Below are positions 1 to 7,284 of a stretch of 25,024 nt of DNA, one piece after another. Source of the stretch: a virus; IMG/VR virus record IMGVR_UViG_3300036806_000225, positions 1 through 25,024 of that record; one strand, given 5' to 3'. Every line of letters begins with the position of its first letter. Position 1 is the stretch's first letter. Made by a program: the position numbers and the translations under genes. A model generated the notes under the pieces. It did no database searches, was not told the DNA's origin, and was given only the letters and a program-made list of their open reading frames with translations.

Positions 1-199
1 TCCAGTCGGGGATGAACGCCTCGGTGATGGAATGGCGGCCATCCTCCGGTATGGACGAGCAGCAGAACGGGCACGGCATCCCGGCAGCCCCGTAACAGTC
101 CACGCGGTGGCCTTCTACGGTCACTTCCCACGGGTACTCCGGGTGGTTCTCGCAGACGATTCCGTCGTCAAGGCAGTGCGGGCAGCGGGACGGTTTCAT
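1..199 (-). CDS. Small Cys-rich protein, 3' end cut by window edge
   Basis: I do not recognise a named family. The visible 66 residues start at an ATG that overlaps the stop of the upstream dehydrogenase gene by ATGA, so the two are probably translationally coupled. Cysteine pairs CPHC near residues 6-9 and CPFCC near residues 46-50 suggest a zinc-binding knuckle, and between them is a beta-rich segment (WEVTVEGHRVDCYG). The frame stays open to position 1, so the C-terminus lies outside the window. It is the last visible gene of the leftward modification region. Function is unknown; a small zinc protein is inference from the Cys spacing only. Confidence 0.6.
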   Translation of the reverse strand, partial: MKPSRCPHCLDDGIVCENHPEYPWEVTVEGHRVDCYGAAGMPCPFCCSSIPEDGRHSITEAFIPDW

Positions 200-1494
200 G
201 ACTTGCGGCCGATCCGGATCACGGTCACGCCCTGGGCGTCGGGGATGTAGCCCCACGGGTCAAGCACTACCGAGCCGGCCGGGAACTCGAAGCGCTCAAA
301 CTCGGGGTGACGGGTGCCGATCACGTACACGGCCCGGTAGTCCGGCGCGTCACAGTCGTCGGTGTGGGGATCCCATTGCTGCGGACGTGGCGCCGTCAGC
401 CCTGGCGCCGTCAGTCCGCCGGTCAGCTCATTCGCCGGCCATGGGGACCGTGGGCCAATGAGTTGCGCGAGCAGCAGCGCCGGGGAGCCCGCGGTGAGGT
501 CACTGCCCGGCTTGTACGCCTTGCCGAGGATCACGATGGGCAGCCCGGTCAGTTCGGCGTACTGCACAGTGAGGTCGGCCAGCCACCCGGCCTGTGCCTC
601 CCGGGCGCGGGTCATCTCACCCATCAGGTCATACGACAGGTCCAGCCGCTCCGCCAGCCACGACATCGCGAGCCCGTCACGCGGATGGCAGGCCCCGCCG
701 TCTCCCATCCCGCCGCTCAGGTAGCGGGGTGAGATCACCCGGTCAGTCGCCCGCGCCAGGGCACCGGTCACGTCGTCGCAGTCGGCACCGGTCTTGTGGC
801 AGATCTCCATGACCGTGTTCGCGAAGACGATCTTGGCGGAGATGAAGGTGTTGTAAGCGACCTTGGCCAGCTCAGCGCTCGGGATGCTCATCGTCAGCAC
901 CGGACGGCGGTGGACCGTGCCGAGCACCTGCCGCAGCGCGGCCTCGTCGCCCTCGCGCTGCACCCCGGCGAGCACGAACTCCGGTGCGCAGAAGTCTTTG
1001 ACCGTCGTGCCCATGGCAATAAAGGCCGGGCTGTAGATGAGTTTAACGTGGTCGTTCACCAGGGGCCAGAGCAACCGGTTCGTGGTTCCCGGCAGCACGG
1101 TCGACACCACCACGACCGTGATGTCCTTGCCCTGCTCCTGCGCCGCGCGGCACACGTCCCGGACCGCCTGCACCAGGTAGGCGTACTCGAAATCGCGGGG
1201 CTCAGCCGGGGCCGGGACCTCTCCCCCGTAGGCGGGTGCGTGTGGCGTCTGCACGGCCACGAACACCACATCGGACTCGGCCACCACGTCACCGGTGGAC
1301 GGGAGGACCTTGAGGCTGGAGGCTTCCAGGAGCGGCCCGATGCCCTCCTCCTGCGGAGGATCAGCCTCACCGGCGAGGATCTTCGCCGGGAGCGGGGACA
1401 CGTCGTAGCCCACGACCTGGTGGCGGCCGTGGTACTCCAGGGTCAGGGCGATCGGAAGCCCTATCTTCCCAAGCCCGATCATGCCGAGGTTCAA
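196..1494 (-). CDS. UDP-glucose/GDP-mannose dehydrogenase family protein
   Basis: Members of this family oxidise a nucleotide-sugar C6 alcohol to the carboxylate in two NAD-dependent steps in the cytoplasm. The 432-residue length is normal. A Rossmann nucleotide-binding motif GLGKIG lies at residues 7-12. The middle helix YNTFISAKIVFANT matches the conserved central domain. The catalytic cysteine is in GGACHPRD (Cys269), equivalent to the GGxCxPKD motif. A KAYKPGSD motif follows in the C-terminal domain. The start is TTG, preceded by GGAG at seven bases. Only 33 bp separate it from a divergent plus-strand gene. The exact sugar (UDP-glucose, UDP-HexNAc or GDP-mannose) cannot be told by eye. 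Its place near two glycosyltransferases suggests it supplies an acidic sugar donor. Confidence 0.88.
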   Translation of the reverse strand: MNLGMIGLGKIGLPIALTLEYHGRHQVVGYDVSPLPAKILAGEADPPQEEGIGPLLEASSLKVLPSTGDVVAESDVVFVAVQTPHAPAYGGEVPAPAEPRDFEYAYLVQAVRDVCRAAQEQGKDITVVVVSTVLPGTTNRLLWPLVNDHVKLIYSPAFIAMGTTVKDFCAPEFVLAGVQREGDEAALRQVLGTVHRRPVLTMSIPSAELAKVAYNTFISAKIVFANTVMEICHKTGADCDDVTGALARATDRVISPRYLSGGMGDGGACHPRDGLAMSWLAERLDLSYDLMGEMTRAREAQAGWLADLTVQYAELTGLPIVILGKAYKPGSDLTAGSPALLLAQLIGPRSPWPANELTGGLTAPGLTAPRPQQWDPHTDDCDAPDYRAVYVIGTRHPEFERFEFPAGSVVLDPWGYIPDAQGVTVIRIGRKS

Positions 1495-1515
1495 AGCCGT
1501 ACTCCATGGGGGGTG

Positions 1516-1530
1516 GAGGATAGGGGGATG
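1516..1530 (+). promoter_or_regulatory. Possible leaderless -10 element before the 1528 gene
   Basis: The hexamer GAGGAT is followed by AGGGGG and then the ATG, giving six bases between a weak NANNNT -10 and the start codon. The overlapping GGAGGA could equally be a ribosome binding site, so the reading is ambiguous. The same geometry recurs at 3446, 4582, 6629 and 16974. Confidence 0.25.
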
Positions 1531-1764
1531 CCGATAAGTGATCTAGCCGAGAAGCCCGGCGGGGCCCGCAATGTCGTGAGCTGGGACGTCCGTATTGAGC
1601 GCGACTACCGGCCGGTGTACCTGCTCAGCAACAAGCGTGCCGGGTACGAGTCAGGCACAGCGCAGAATGTTGTCGTGCAGATCGGCGTCCAGTTCGATGA
1701 CGACGAGTCGGCGCAGGAGTTTGAAGCGAAGGTACGGGCGATGCTGCCCGAGGTGGTGCGCTAG
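1528..1764 (+). CDS. Small hypothetical protein, 78 aa
   Basis: Not recognised. The start ATG at 1528 is chosen because GGAGGA lies eight bases upstream; longer frames reaching back to 796 only shadow the dehydrogenase on the other strand. The protein is mixed alpha/beta with a central strand (VVVQIGVQFDDDES) followed by an acidic amphipathic helix ending at the C-terminus. No signal peptide, membrane segment or cysteine cluster is seen. It diverges from the dehydrogenase with a 33-bp gap and is followed by another small plus-strand gene. Confidence 0.6.
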   Translation: MPISDLAEKPGGARNVVSWDVRIERDYRPVYLLSNKRAGYESGTAQNVVVQIGVQFDDDESAQEFEAKVRAMLPEVVR

Positions 1765-1838
1765 GGGTGAACGAAGGCATGCCGTGGCGGGATTACGTCC
1801 CGCTATGGGGAGCGAGGCGCAATGGGAGAACTGCAGCC

Positions 1839-1976
1839 ATGAAGTGCGCAATCATGCTGGCGCTTGCCGAAGGTAAGCATGTGCACGTGGCGTCCAACGC
1901 CGGGATGCGCTGCGCCGGGGGTGCCCCGGAATGCCCTGTGGAGCGCGTCAGCGGCCCGGACTACGGACTGCCCTAG
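1839..1976 (+). CDS. Small hypothetical protein with two Cys (45 aa)
   Basis: Not recognised. The ATG at 1839 has GGGAGA nine bases upstream. A GTG at 1767, two bases after the previous stop, would give 69 residues in the same frame, so the start is uncertain. The core reads as one amphipathic helix (AIMLALAEGKHVHVAS) and then a short Cys-containing tail (MRCAGGAPECPVE). The stop TAG lies inside CTAG at 1973-1976, which also supplies the stop of the opposing dioxygenase gene. Confidence 0.45.
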   Translation: MKCAIMLALAEGKHVHVASNAGMRCAGGAPECPVERVSGPDYGLP

Positions 1977-2668
1977 GCCGCACCTGCCTGCTCAGCGATT
2001 TCTTCCTGCGCGGCCACGATGTCCTCAGGGGCGTCGAACTGGATGACCAGCGCGTCCCGCCGGCGCCCCGGCGGCCCCTCGAGCGGGGTGGCGCCGTGCA
2101 TGAACCGGGCGTCATGGAACAGCAGGATCTCCCCAGGTGCCAGCTGGTGGTCCAGCACCTGCACGTCGTTCTCGAACAGGTAGGACCGTGCACCGTCGCC
2201 GATCCGGTCCAGCACGTAGGTGATGCCGTACTCGAACCCGTCGCGGTGCGGCGAGTTCACCACGTCGTTAAAGCTCCGGAACGCGTGCACGCCCCACGTG
2301 CCCCGCTCGTGCCGCGCCTCAGGCGGGATGAGCGACAGCTGCGCGGCGGCCATCTCCGCGCCGCCGGGGACTTTCATCCAGTGCAGCCGCGGCGCGGGCC
2401 GCCCTTCCACGCCGAGGCGGGCGAACCGGTCGGCGGAGGTCTCAGTCAGCAGGCACGTCTGCCCATCGGCCCACTCGTAGTGGAGGAAGTCTTTCGCCCG
2501 CCACCGGTCCGGCACCGGCCCCTGGGTGTCCGGGTTCGGCAGCAGCACCTCGGGCCGGAAGATCTCCGCCAGGATCTTGAACCTCAGCCCCGGGAAGCCC
2601 AGTTCGTCCTCGGTGACGATCGTGAACCCGCGCTCACGCATGTCCGCGTGGGCCCGCTCATAGTCCAT
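1973..2668 (-). CDS. 2OG-Fe(II) dioxygenase, PF10014-like
   Basis: The protein (231 aa) looks like the 2OG-Fe dioxygenase family that includes bacterial free amino acid hydroxylases such as isoleucine 4-hydroxylase. The iron-binding facial triad is visible as His141-x-Asp143 in SPHRDGFEY and His191 in FMHGATPL. Arg204 in RRRDALVIQF is a good candidate for the 2-oxoglutarate-binding arginine. The ATG overlaps the end of the methyltransferase gene by 11 nt, implying coupled translation. The substrate is unknown; a free amino acid or a sugar or protein side chain are both possible. It sits in the modification region with methyltransferase and glycosyltransferases, which suggests a shared product. 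Confidence 0.8.
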   Translation of the reverse strand: MDYERAHADMRERGFTIVTEDELGFPGLRFKILAEIFRPEVLLPNPDTQGPVPDRWRAKDFLHYEWADGQTCLLTETSADRFARLGVEGRPAPRLHWMKVPGGAEMAAAQLSLIPPEARHERGTWGVHAFRSFNDVVNSPHRDGFEYGITYVLDRIGDGARSYLFENDVQVLDHQLAPGEILLFHDARFMHGATPLEGPPGRRRDALVIQFDAPEDIVAAQEEIAEQAGAA

Positions 2669-3431
2669 CCGGGGAGTCTTTCCGTCTCAGGACCGCGCCG
2701 AGGAACCGGCCGGTAGCGGTCAGGTACTCGCAGCGCTCAACGGTGAACAGGTCCCCGAACCGCTCCACAAGCCGGGCCTCGCTGTACCAGTCGCTGTACT
2801 CGCCGACCGAGTCGAAGAAGGCGATGAACCGGCGGAACGAGCGGTCGGTGGTCACGTCGGCGGGCGGTTCGGTGCCGGTCGCCTCACGCCACCCCTGGTC
2901 GGAGTACAGCATCAGCCGGCACTGCCCACCGGGCCGCAGCAGCGCGTGGGCGTGTTCCATGATCTGCCGCGCCCACGGGATGTGATGCAGGACGCCACTG
3001 GCGTAGAACACGTCGTAGGAGCCGTCTGCGGCGTCGATGTACGGCGGCTCGGTCTGCACCAGGTGGTAGGTGAGCGGATCGCGGTACCCCGACAGGTACA
3101 GCAGCCGCCCGGCGACCTCGAGGTTGAGGCCGCTGATGTCGGCCAGGCCCACCCGGTTGCGGCGGCCGAGTTCCACCGCCTCCATGCCGACGCCGCAGCC
3201 GAAGTCGAGCACGTCCAGGCCGGTCAGCTCGTCCAGGCCCATCACGTCACGCCACCGGTTGCCGTGGTTGCGTTCCCCGTCATACCGGGAGCGGCGCATC
3301 GTGTCCGCGAGGGTGAGCAGCTGCTCGTCGCTCATCTTGAGCATCGCCTCAGCGGGCAGGTAGCCGACGTCATCGACCGGGGGGTTAGACCAGGCTTCTA
3401 CCTGCCGCTGGCCGAATCCGGGATCGGTCAC
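2658..3431 (-). CDS. Class I SAM-dependent methyltransferase
   Basis: The 257-residue protein has the class I SAM-binding motif VLDFGCGVG at residues 74-82, a second acidic strand end (RVGLADIS) and the post-II motif YDVFYASGVLHHIP followed by LLRPGG. This is typical of small-molecule or glycan methyltransferases. The start is a GTG at 3431, preceded by AGGAG at about eight bases; the frame extends further upstream but that part shadows the divergent gene. It overlaps the dioxygenase gene downstream. The methyl acceptor is not evident; phage glycosyltransferase loci often carry a sugar O-methyltransferase, so a glycan acceptor is a reasonable inference. Confidence 0.85.
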   Translation of the reverse strand: MTDPGFGQRQVEAWSNPPVDDVGYLPAEAMLKMSDEQLLTLADTMRRSRYDGERNHGNRWRDVMGLDELTGLDVLDFGCGVGMEAVELGRRNRVGLADISGLNLEVAGRLLYLSGYRDPLTYHLVQTEPPYIDAADGSYDVFYASGVLHHIPWARQIMEHAHALLRPGGQCRLMLYSDQGWREATGTEPPADVTTDRSFRRFIAFFDSVGEYSDWYSEARLVERFGDLFTVERCEYLTATGRFLGAVLRRKDSPDGL

Positions 3432-3445
3432 GCTGGAGTCTCCTG

Positions 3446-3460
3446 AATGATGGGGGGGTG
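3446..3460 (+). promoter_or_regulatory. Possible leaderless -10 element before the 3458 gene
   Basis: AATGAT at 3446-3451 is followed by six G and the GTG start at 3458. No conventional ribosome binding site other than the G-run is present. The 26-bp gap to the divergent methyltransferase start leaves no room for a normal 5' leader. Confidence 0.35.
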
Positions 3461-3883
3461 AGCGACGAACCCAGCGTGTTCCTTCAGTGGAAGGGCACCG
3501 ATGCCTGCCTGGACTTCTACTGCGCCTGCGGGCGGCAGTGGCATTTTGATGGCTATTTCGCCAAGGAACTGACCTGCGGCCACTGTGGGCAGACATGGGA
3601 ACTGCCGCACACCCTCACGCCGCAGCCCGTGGAGCCCGAGCACCCGCTGACGCTCGTCTTTGACGAGGCCGTTCTGCCCGCACCCACCGGCGTGCCTCTG
3701 GGTGATGAAGAGTTCACCCTGTTCTGGCCACGGCCGGAAGTAGACGGCGCACGGCCCGGCTCAATCGTGACCGTGGTGGATGACGACAACGGTCACGGCC
3801 GGGCGATGTACGCCGACCTGATCAAGGGCGAGTTGGCCGACGGAGGGCTGACACTCACACTGCGAACGCGCGGCCCGGTTTAA
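3458..3883 (+). CDS. Zinc-ribbon hypothetical protein, 141 aa
   Basis: Not a named family. An N-terminal zinc ribbon is visible: CACG at residues 22-25 and CGHCG at about 38-42. The rest is a beta-rich, acidic domain (EEFTLFWPRPEVDG; GSIVTVVDDDNGHG; LTLTLRTRGPV), which looks like a small barrel. The GTG start sits behind a G-run. Its stop lies in TTAA at 3880-3883, shared with the opposing glycosyltransferase. It is one of several Cys-pair proteins encoded on the plus strand between the minus-strand modification genes. Confidence 0.7.
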   Translation: MSDEPSVFLQWKGTDACLDFYCACGRQWHFDGYFAKELTCGHCGQTWELPHTLTPQPVEPEHPLTLVFDEAVLPAPTGVPLGDEEFTLFWPRPEVDGARPGSIVTVVDDDNGHGRAMYADLIKGELADGGLTLTLRTRGPV

Positions 3884-4566
3884 ACAGCAGCAAACGCGTC
3901 GATGACCGCCTGGAGTTTCGCCGCGTCAGCCACCCGCTCGGCCTCCAGCGACGCCCACAGGGCCACCACGTTGTCCCGCTGGCCGCGCAGCACCCGGTCA
4001 GTGTGAGTCTGGTCGAACGGCGCTTTGCCCACCCCGGGGTGAAGGTGCTCTATGTTCACGTCAGGCAAATAGACGCGCCGCCCGGTCTTGTCCGCCAGGT
4101 CGTTGATCCACGTGTCCCCGTAGTCGGAACTGAAGTACGGGGCGGTGAAGTAGCCGAGGGTCTCCACCCACCGGCGGTGCAGGAACGAGTGCGTGCCCAG
4201 GTCCGGCCCCTGGATCCCGTCCTCGCCGTGCACCAGCAGGATCTTGTCCGGCACCTTCTCAAACTCGGCCAGCACCGCGGTGTCCCACCCGGGGGTGTGG
4301 AACACGATGTCATCGGCGGCCTGCATCACGATCTCGCCCGAGGCCTGCCCGTAGCAGGCGTTCCACATCGCCGACAGCACGATCCTCGGCCCGGTGATCG
4401 TCACCACATCCAGCCGGGAGGTGATGTCCTCCGGCAGCGGGGCGTCGGAGTCGGCGTAGAACACGAACTCCAGGCCGGACGGGCTGTCGGCGGTCTGGCG
4501 GGCGGAGTGGATGAGCCGGCGGACGCTAGCCGGGCGGTTCCGGGTCGGTGCCAGGAGGGAGATCAC
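3880..4566 (-). CDS. GT-A fold (family 2-like) glycosyltransferase
   Basis: The protein (228 aa) opens with SLLAPTRNRP, a typical GT2 first strand, has acidic YADSD at residues 37-41 and a DxD-like AADDIVF at about 83-89, where metal and nucleotide-sugar bind. A later segment (DYGDTWINDLADKTG) resembles the acceptor-side region. I prefer GTG at 4566, with AGGAG eight bases upstream; an ATG at 4584 in the same frame is the alternative. It probably transfers a sugar in the cytoplasm; there is no membrane segment. Donor and acceptor are unknown. Its gap to the divergent gene at 4594 is only 27 bp. Confidence 0.78.
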   Translation of the reverse strand: MISLLAPTRNRPASVRRLIHSARQTADSPSGLEFVFYADSDAPLPEDITSRLDVVTITGPRIVLSAMWNACYGQASGEIVMQAADDIVFHTPGWDTAVLAEFEKVPDKILLVHGEDGIQGPDLGTHSFLHRRWVETLGYFTAPYFSSDYGDTWINDLADKTGRRVYLPDVNIEHLHPGVGKAPFDQTHTDRVLRGQRDNVVALWASLEAERVADAAKLQAVIDAFAAV

Positions 4567-4581
4567 GGGGGGTGCTCCTGT

Positions 4582-4596
4582 CATGCTTAGGGGGTG
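4582..4596 (+). promoter_or_regulatory. Possible leaderless -10 element before the 4594 gene
   Basis: CATGCT at 4582-4587 is followed by TAGGGG and GTG at 4594, the same six-base spacing as at 3446. It lies within 27 bp between two divergent starts. No -35 element is obvious. Confidence 0.35.
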
Positions 4597-4956
4597 AGCA
4601 ATGACCTGAACTGCCGCGACTGCGGCGCGGCAAGCGGCCAGCCACATGACGACGGCTGCGACATGGCCACCTGCGTGCACACCGGCCAGCAGCGGCTTGC
4701 CTGTGGGGCGATCGGCCCGCTGATAGGTCAGGAGCCGCACGACTGCGGCCACGACATCTGGATGGGCGAGCCCCACGGCTACGCCGAATGCCGCCGGTAC
4801 GGACTGTGGGTGTACTGCCCGCCTACCGGATCACCGGTGCCCTGCGGGCCGGATCACCCGGATGCCATCCCTAACATGAACGCACTCATCCGCAATGGCG
4901 TGTGGGATCGGCAGACCCAGACGTGGGTTCTCCTGGATGGCGTAGTGCGAGACTAG
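4594..4956 (+). CDS. Actinobacterial Cys/His-rich hypothetical protein, 120 aa
   Basis: The pattern (CRDCG near residues 7-11, DGCDMATCVHTGQQRL, HDCGHDIWMG, YAECRRYGLWVYC, VPCGPDHPDAIPNMN) resembles short conserved proteins of unknown function common in streptomycetes and their phages. The Cys and His clusters suggest one or two zinc sites. It starts with GTG, with no Shine-Dalgarno apart from a G-run, and diverges from the GT2 gene by 27 bp. Its stop lies inside CTAG at 4953-4956, shared with the HNH gene. No function can be assigned. Confidence 0.75.
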   Translation: MSNDLNCRDCGAASGQPHDDGCDMATCVHTGQQRLACGAIGPLIGQEPHDCGHDIWMGEPHGYAECRRYGLWVYCPPTGSPVPCGPDHPDAIPNMNALIRNGVWDRQTQTWVLLDGVVRD

Positions 4957-5381
4957 AAGAGAGTTATCCCTTCTTCCGGGTCATCCATCGGGACGGATGC
5001 CCACTTGATGCCGGCTACGGCCTTCCTGATCGTGGTGTGGCTGACGCCAAACTCCTCGGCCAGCGCCCGGGTCGACCCTTCCCTGCGTGCGCACCCTGGG
5101 CCGCCACCCGGCTTGCCCGGCCGGTACCGCTGCCGGATCTCAACAACCTGCGCCTCGGTCAGTTTCGCGGTAACGCTGAGTTCGCCACCCTTGTCGTACT
5201 GCATGTGGCACCGTACGCACAACTCGCGGTAATCCTGGCGGTTGCGCGAATACGAGCGCCCTTTAATCAGCGCCCACTGGCTAGTCGCGGCCTTGCCGCA
5301 CTCCTCGCGAATTCCCTCTTTGGAGTAGTGCGCATTCAGGTACATGTGTATAGCGGCATACTGCGTGCTCTCACCCGTCAC
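4953..5381 (-). CDS. HNH homing-type endonuclease with C-terminal HTH
   Basis: The protein (about 142 aa) has an HNH-type core: ECGKAATSQWALIKG, then YSRNRQDYRELCVRCHMQYD, as in small phage HNH nucleases. A C-terminal helix-turn-helix (TRALAEEFGVSHTTIRKAV) would aid DNA binding. I choose GTG at 5381 because it overlaps the GT4 stop as GTGA; the longer frame to 5465 would shadow the GT4 C-terminus. An internal ATG (MYLNAHYS) is possible. It is probably a free-standing selfish endonuclease lodged behind the glycosyltransferase. One zinc-knuckle pair seems incomplete, so activity is uncertain. Confidence 0.75.
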   Translation of the reverse strand: MTGESTQYAAIHMYLNAHYSKEGIREECGKAATSQWALIKGRSYSRNRQDYRELCVRCHMQYDKGGELSVTAKLTEAQVVEIRQRYRPGKPGGGPGCARREGSTRALAEEFGVSHTTIRKAVAGIKWASVPMDDPEEGITLF

Positions 5382-6565
5382 ACTTCCATTGTAGCCGATT
5401 CGGCGGCATATTTCGCCCTTCGTTCGGCCATCAATGGTTCCAGCCAGTCCAAGCACGGCTTCCAATAGTCCACCAAGACACGCTCAGTGTCGTATTGCAG
5501 AGCAAAGTCCCGGGCCTTAGCCTTCTTGGCGGTATATTCCTTGCCCCGCTGATAGGCCGTCTCGTAGACCTTCGCGAGCTGCGGTATAGATGGCTTGATC
5601 CAGGTAGCGCGGTGCGTCGGGTTCCAGAATTCCTCGCCGCCGACTTTCCACCCGGCCGCACCGACCTCGGAAAGCGCCGAGCAGTCCGTCACCACCGTCG
5701 GAATGCCGCACGCGGACGCTTCGAGCACCGGCAGGCAGAAACCCTCACCGAGCGAGCCGGCGGAGTACAGGTCCAGCGCCCCGTACCAGTTGATCAGATG
5801 CTCCTGCGGAACCTGGCCCGTCAGGTACGGGTACTGGTCAACAAAGGAAACGCAGTCCCCGATGCCCAGGTAGTCGGTGATCGCCGACAGGTCCACCGCG
5901 TGCTGCTCACGGACCATGCCGTGCACCAGCATCACCGTGTCCGGGTGCTTTTTATGCAGCAGCTGGAATGCGGCGAACTGCTCGAACATGCCTTTGCGGA
6001 AACCGTCCTTGTTCGCGGCGTTGATCCCGATCGCGAACCGGCCCGAGACGCCGAGCATCTTCCGCCACTCGTCCCGGCCCTCACCCGGCTTCCACACATT
6101 CGTGTCAATGGCGTGCGGCACGTAGAAGATGTCCGAATCCGGGAGCGCATCCCGCAGGAGCCGCTCCCCGAACCGCGACATCGCCAGCACCGGGGCATTG
6201 GAGACCTTCAGGCAGTCCCCGTCCATCCTCCCCAGCGGGGAGCAGTCCACCGGCATCCAGTGGCACACCGGCACGCCCTTGAGATGCTCCGGGCCGTACA
6301 CCCAGATGTCCCCGAGGGTGATCACCACGTCCGCGCCGGTGCGCTTGGCGTGCTCCCCGAGCATCTGCGCCCCATACGGGTCCGCGGGGGCGGAGCCGGG
6401 GATGACCGGGATGTCATTCCACGTAAGCGGGGCACCCTGGAGGCCGTAGAAGGCGGAGATGATGACCTCGTGGCCCAGTTCGGCCAGGCGCGGCACCCAC
6501 ATGGCTGTTTGCTGACCGTAGCCAGTCGGTGACCAGGGACTGTTCGAGTGCCAGATGATCTTGAT
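5378..6565 (-). CDS. GT4-like glycosyltransferase with unusual start
   Basis: A GT-B fold glycosyltransferase: the C-terminal half carries FCLPVLEASACGIPTVV, the donor-binding E-x7-E-like region, preceded by LYSAGSLGEG. The first ATG in frame (6502) would cut off the first strand. Upstream, in frame, lies KIIWHSNSPWSPTGYGQQT, the standard N-terminus of this family, and the frame is closed by a TGA two codons before ATC at 6565. So translation must start at a rare AUC, or the sequence is one base off: removing one C from ATGCACC gives an in-frame ATG. About 395 aa. Its acceptor is unknown; it probably acts with the GT2 and dehydrogenase genes. Confidence 0.8.
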   Translation of the reverse strand: MKIIWHSNSPWSPTGYGQQTAMWVPRLAELGHEVIISAFYGLQGAPLTWNDIPVIPGSAPADPYGAQMLGEHAKRTGADVVITLGDIWVYGPEHLKGVPVCHWMPVDCSPLGRMDGDCLKVSNAPVLAMSRFGERLLRDALPDSDIFYVPHAIDTNVWKPGEGRDEWRKMLGVSGRFAIGINAANKDGFRKGMFEQFAAFQLLHKKHPDTVMLVHGMVREQHAVDLSAITDYLGIGDCVSFVDQYPYLTGQVPQEHLINWYGALDLYSAGSLGEGFCLPVLEASACGIPTVVTDCSALSEVGAAGWKVGGEEFWNPTHRATWIKPSIPQLAKVYETAYQRGKEYTAKKAKARDFALQYDTERVLVDYWKPCLDWLEPLMAERRAKYAAESATMEV

Positions 6566-6604
6566 GGTGCATCAGCCCTTCGGGGGGGAAAGGGTGGATG
6601 GTAG

Positions 6605-6634
6605 TTGCGTCCGGTGTATCGGACGGGGTATCAT
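6605..6634 (+). promoter_or_regulatory. Promoter for the 6642-7267 operon
   Basis: TTGCGT at 6605-6610 and TATCAT at 6629-6634 are separated by 18 bases and resemble a housekeeping actinobacterial promoter. The ATG at 6642 follows seven bases after the -10, so the transcript would be leaderless or nearly so. This is the best-formed promoter in the window. Confidence 0.5.
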
Positions 6635-6641
6635 GGGGGGC

Positions 6642-6842
6642 ATGGATAGAGACAATCAGCCAGCGGTGCTCCGGGGAGCCCTGCGCCGCTGGGGTGGTCG
6701 GCAGCGCAACTTGGCCACCGAACGCGACCCGCTCGTCCTCGCGGCCCTTGAGGCGGGGATCAGCCGGGAAGAGGTGCACATCCTCACCGGGCTCGGGCGG
6801 ACCACCATTGACCGGATCGTGACGAAAGGGGAACAGGAATGA
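6642..6842 (+). CDS. Short helix-turn-helix protein, 66 aa
   Basis: The second half (LAALEAGISREEVHIL followed by GLGRTTIDRIV) reads as a helix-turn-helix like that of small actinobacterial proteins which pair 'DPLV.AA..AG' with 'TGIARTTIDRI'. The N-terminal half is basic. The start at 6642 is chosen because a -10-like TATCAT and a G-run sit immediately upstream; the frame continues to 6555 but that part overlaps the GT4 5' end. It overlaps the next gene by ATGA. A DNA-binding role is inferred from the motif only. Confidence 0.65.
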   Translation: MDRDNQPAVLRGALRRWGGRQRNLATERDPLVLAALEAGISREEVHILTGLGRTTIDRIVTKGEQE

Positions 6843-7267
6843 GCAACGAGACGATCGCCACCTACCAGGACGGTGGCCACACCTACGAGATCGACCACCT
6901 CGGCTGCGCCGTGGTCGCACAGTGGGGCACGTTCGCCGTTTACCGCGACAGTGAGCAGGTAACGGAGTTCGCGATCAAGGAATCCGCCCTCAAGCCGGAG
7001 CACCGCCCGGACGAGCTGCCGGTTTCAACCGACGAGCTGATCCAGCTCGCCAAGCAGGCGGTCGCGGCCGACGACGATGACGTGGATGACGAAGAGCCCG
7101 AGGACAACGCCGTGCGCGCCAAGTGGACCATCGACGGGGCCAAGACGCTGGCCGAGGCTGCCCAGAAGGCCCGCGAGTTCGCCGACTTCCTCCAGGGCCT
7201 GCACGACGAGGGCTACGTCCTCCGCAGCGAGATCGACGGCGACTACGGCTTCTACTACAAGCCCTGA
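6839..7267 (+). CDS. Acidic hypothetical protein, 142 aa
   Basis: No named family recognised. The N-terminal 60 residues are beta-rich (YEIDHLGCAVVAQWGTFAVY), the centre has a strongly acidic run (about residues 78-91, mostly Asp and Glu) and the C-terminus is a helix followed by EIDGDYGFYYKP, an ending often seen in small actinophage proteins. It starts four bases inside the previous gene (ATGA), so the two are co-translated, and it is followed by an inverted repeat that may end the transcript. Function unknown. Confidence 0.68.
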   Translation: MSNETIATYQDGGHTYEIDHLGCAVVAQWGTFAVYRDSEQVTEFAIKESALKPEHRPDELPVSTDELIQLAKQAVAADDDDVDDEEPEDNAVRAKWTIDGAKTLAEAAQKAREFADFLQGLHDEGYVLRSEIDGDYGFYYKP

Positions 7268-7284
7268 GGCCCTTACATAACCGC

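Noticed and set aside
81-1300. Idea that the dehydrogenase region is a bacterial chromosomal flank of a prophage
   Set aside because: The dense overlaps, alternating strands and phage-type small genes continue on both sides, and no integrase or attachment repeat is visible.
796-1764. 322-codon plus-strand frame reaching the small gene at 1528
   Set aside because: Everything before 1528 is antisense to the dehydrogenase; the ribosome binding site sits at 1515-1520.
5495-6532. 345-codon plus-strand frame antisense to the GT4 gene
   Set aside because: Arg/His/Val-rich shadow; glycosyltransferase motifs are on the minus strand.
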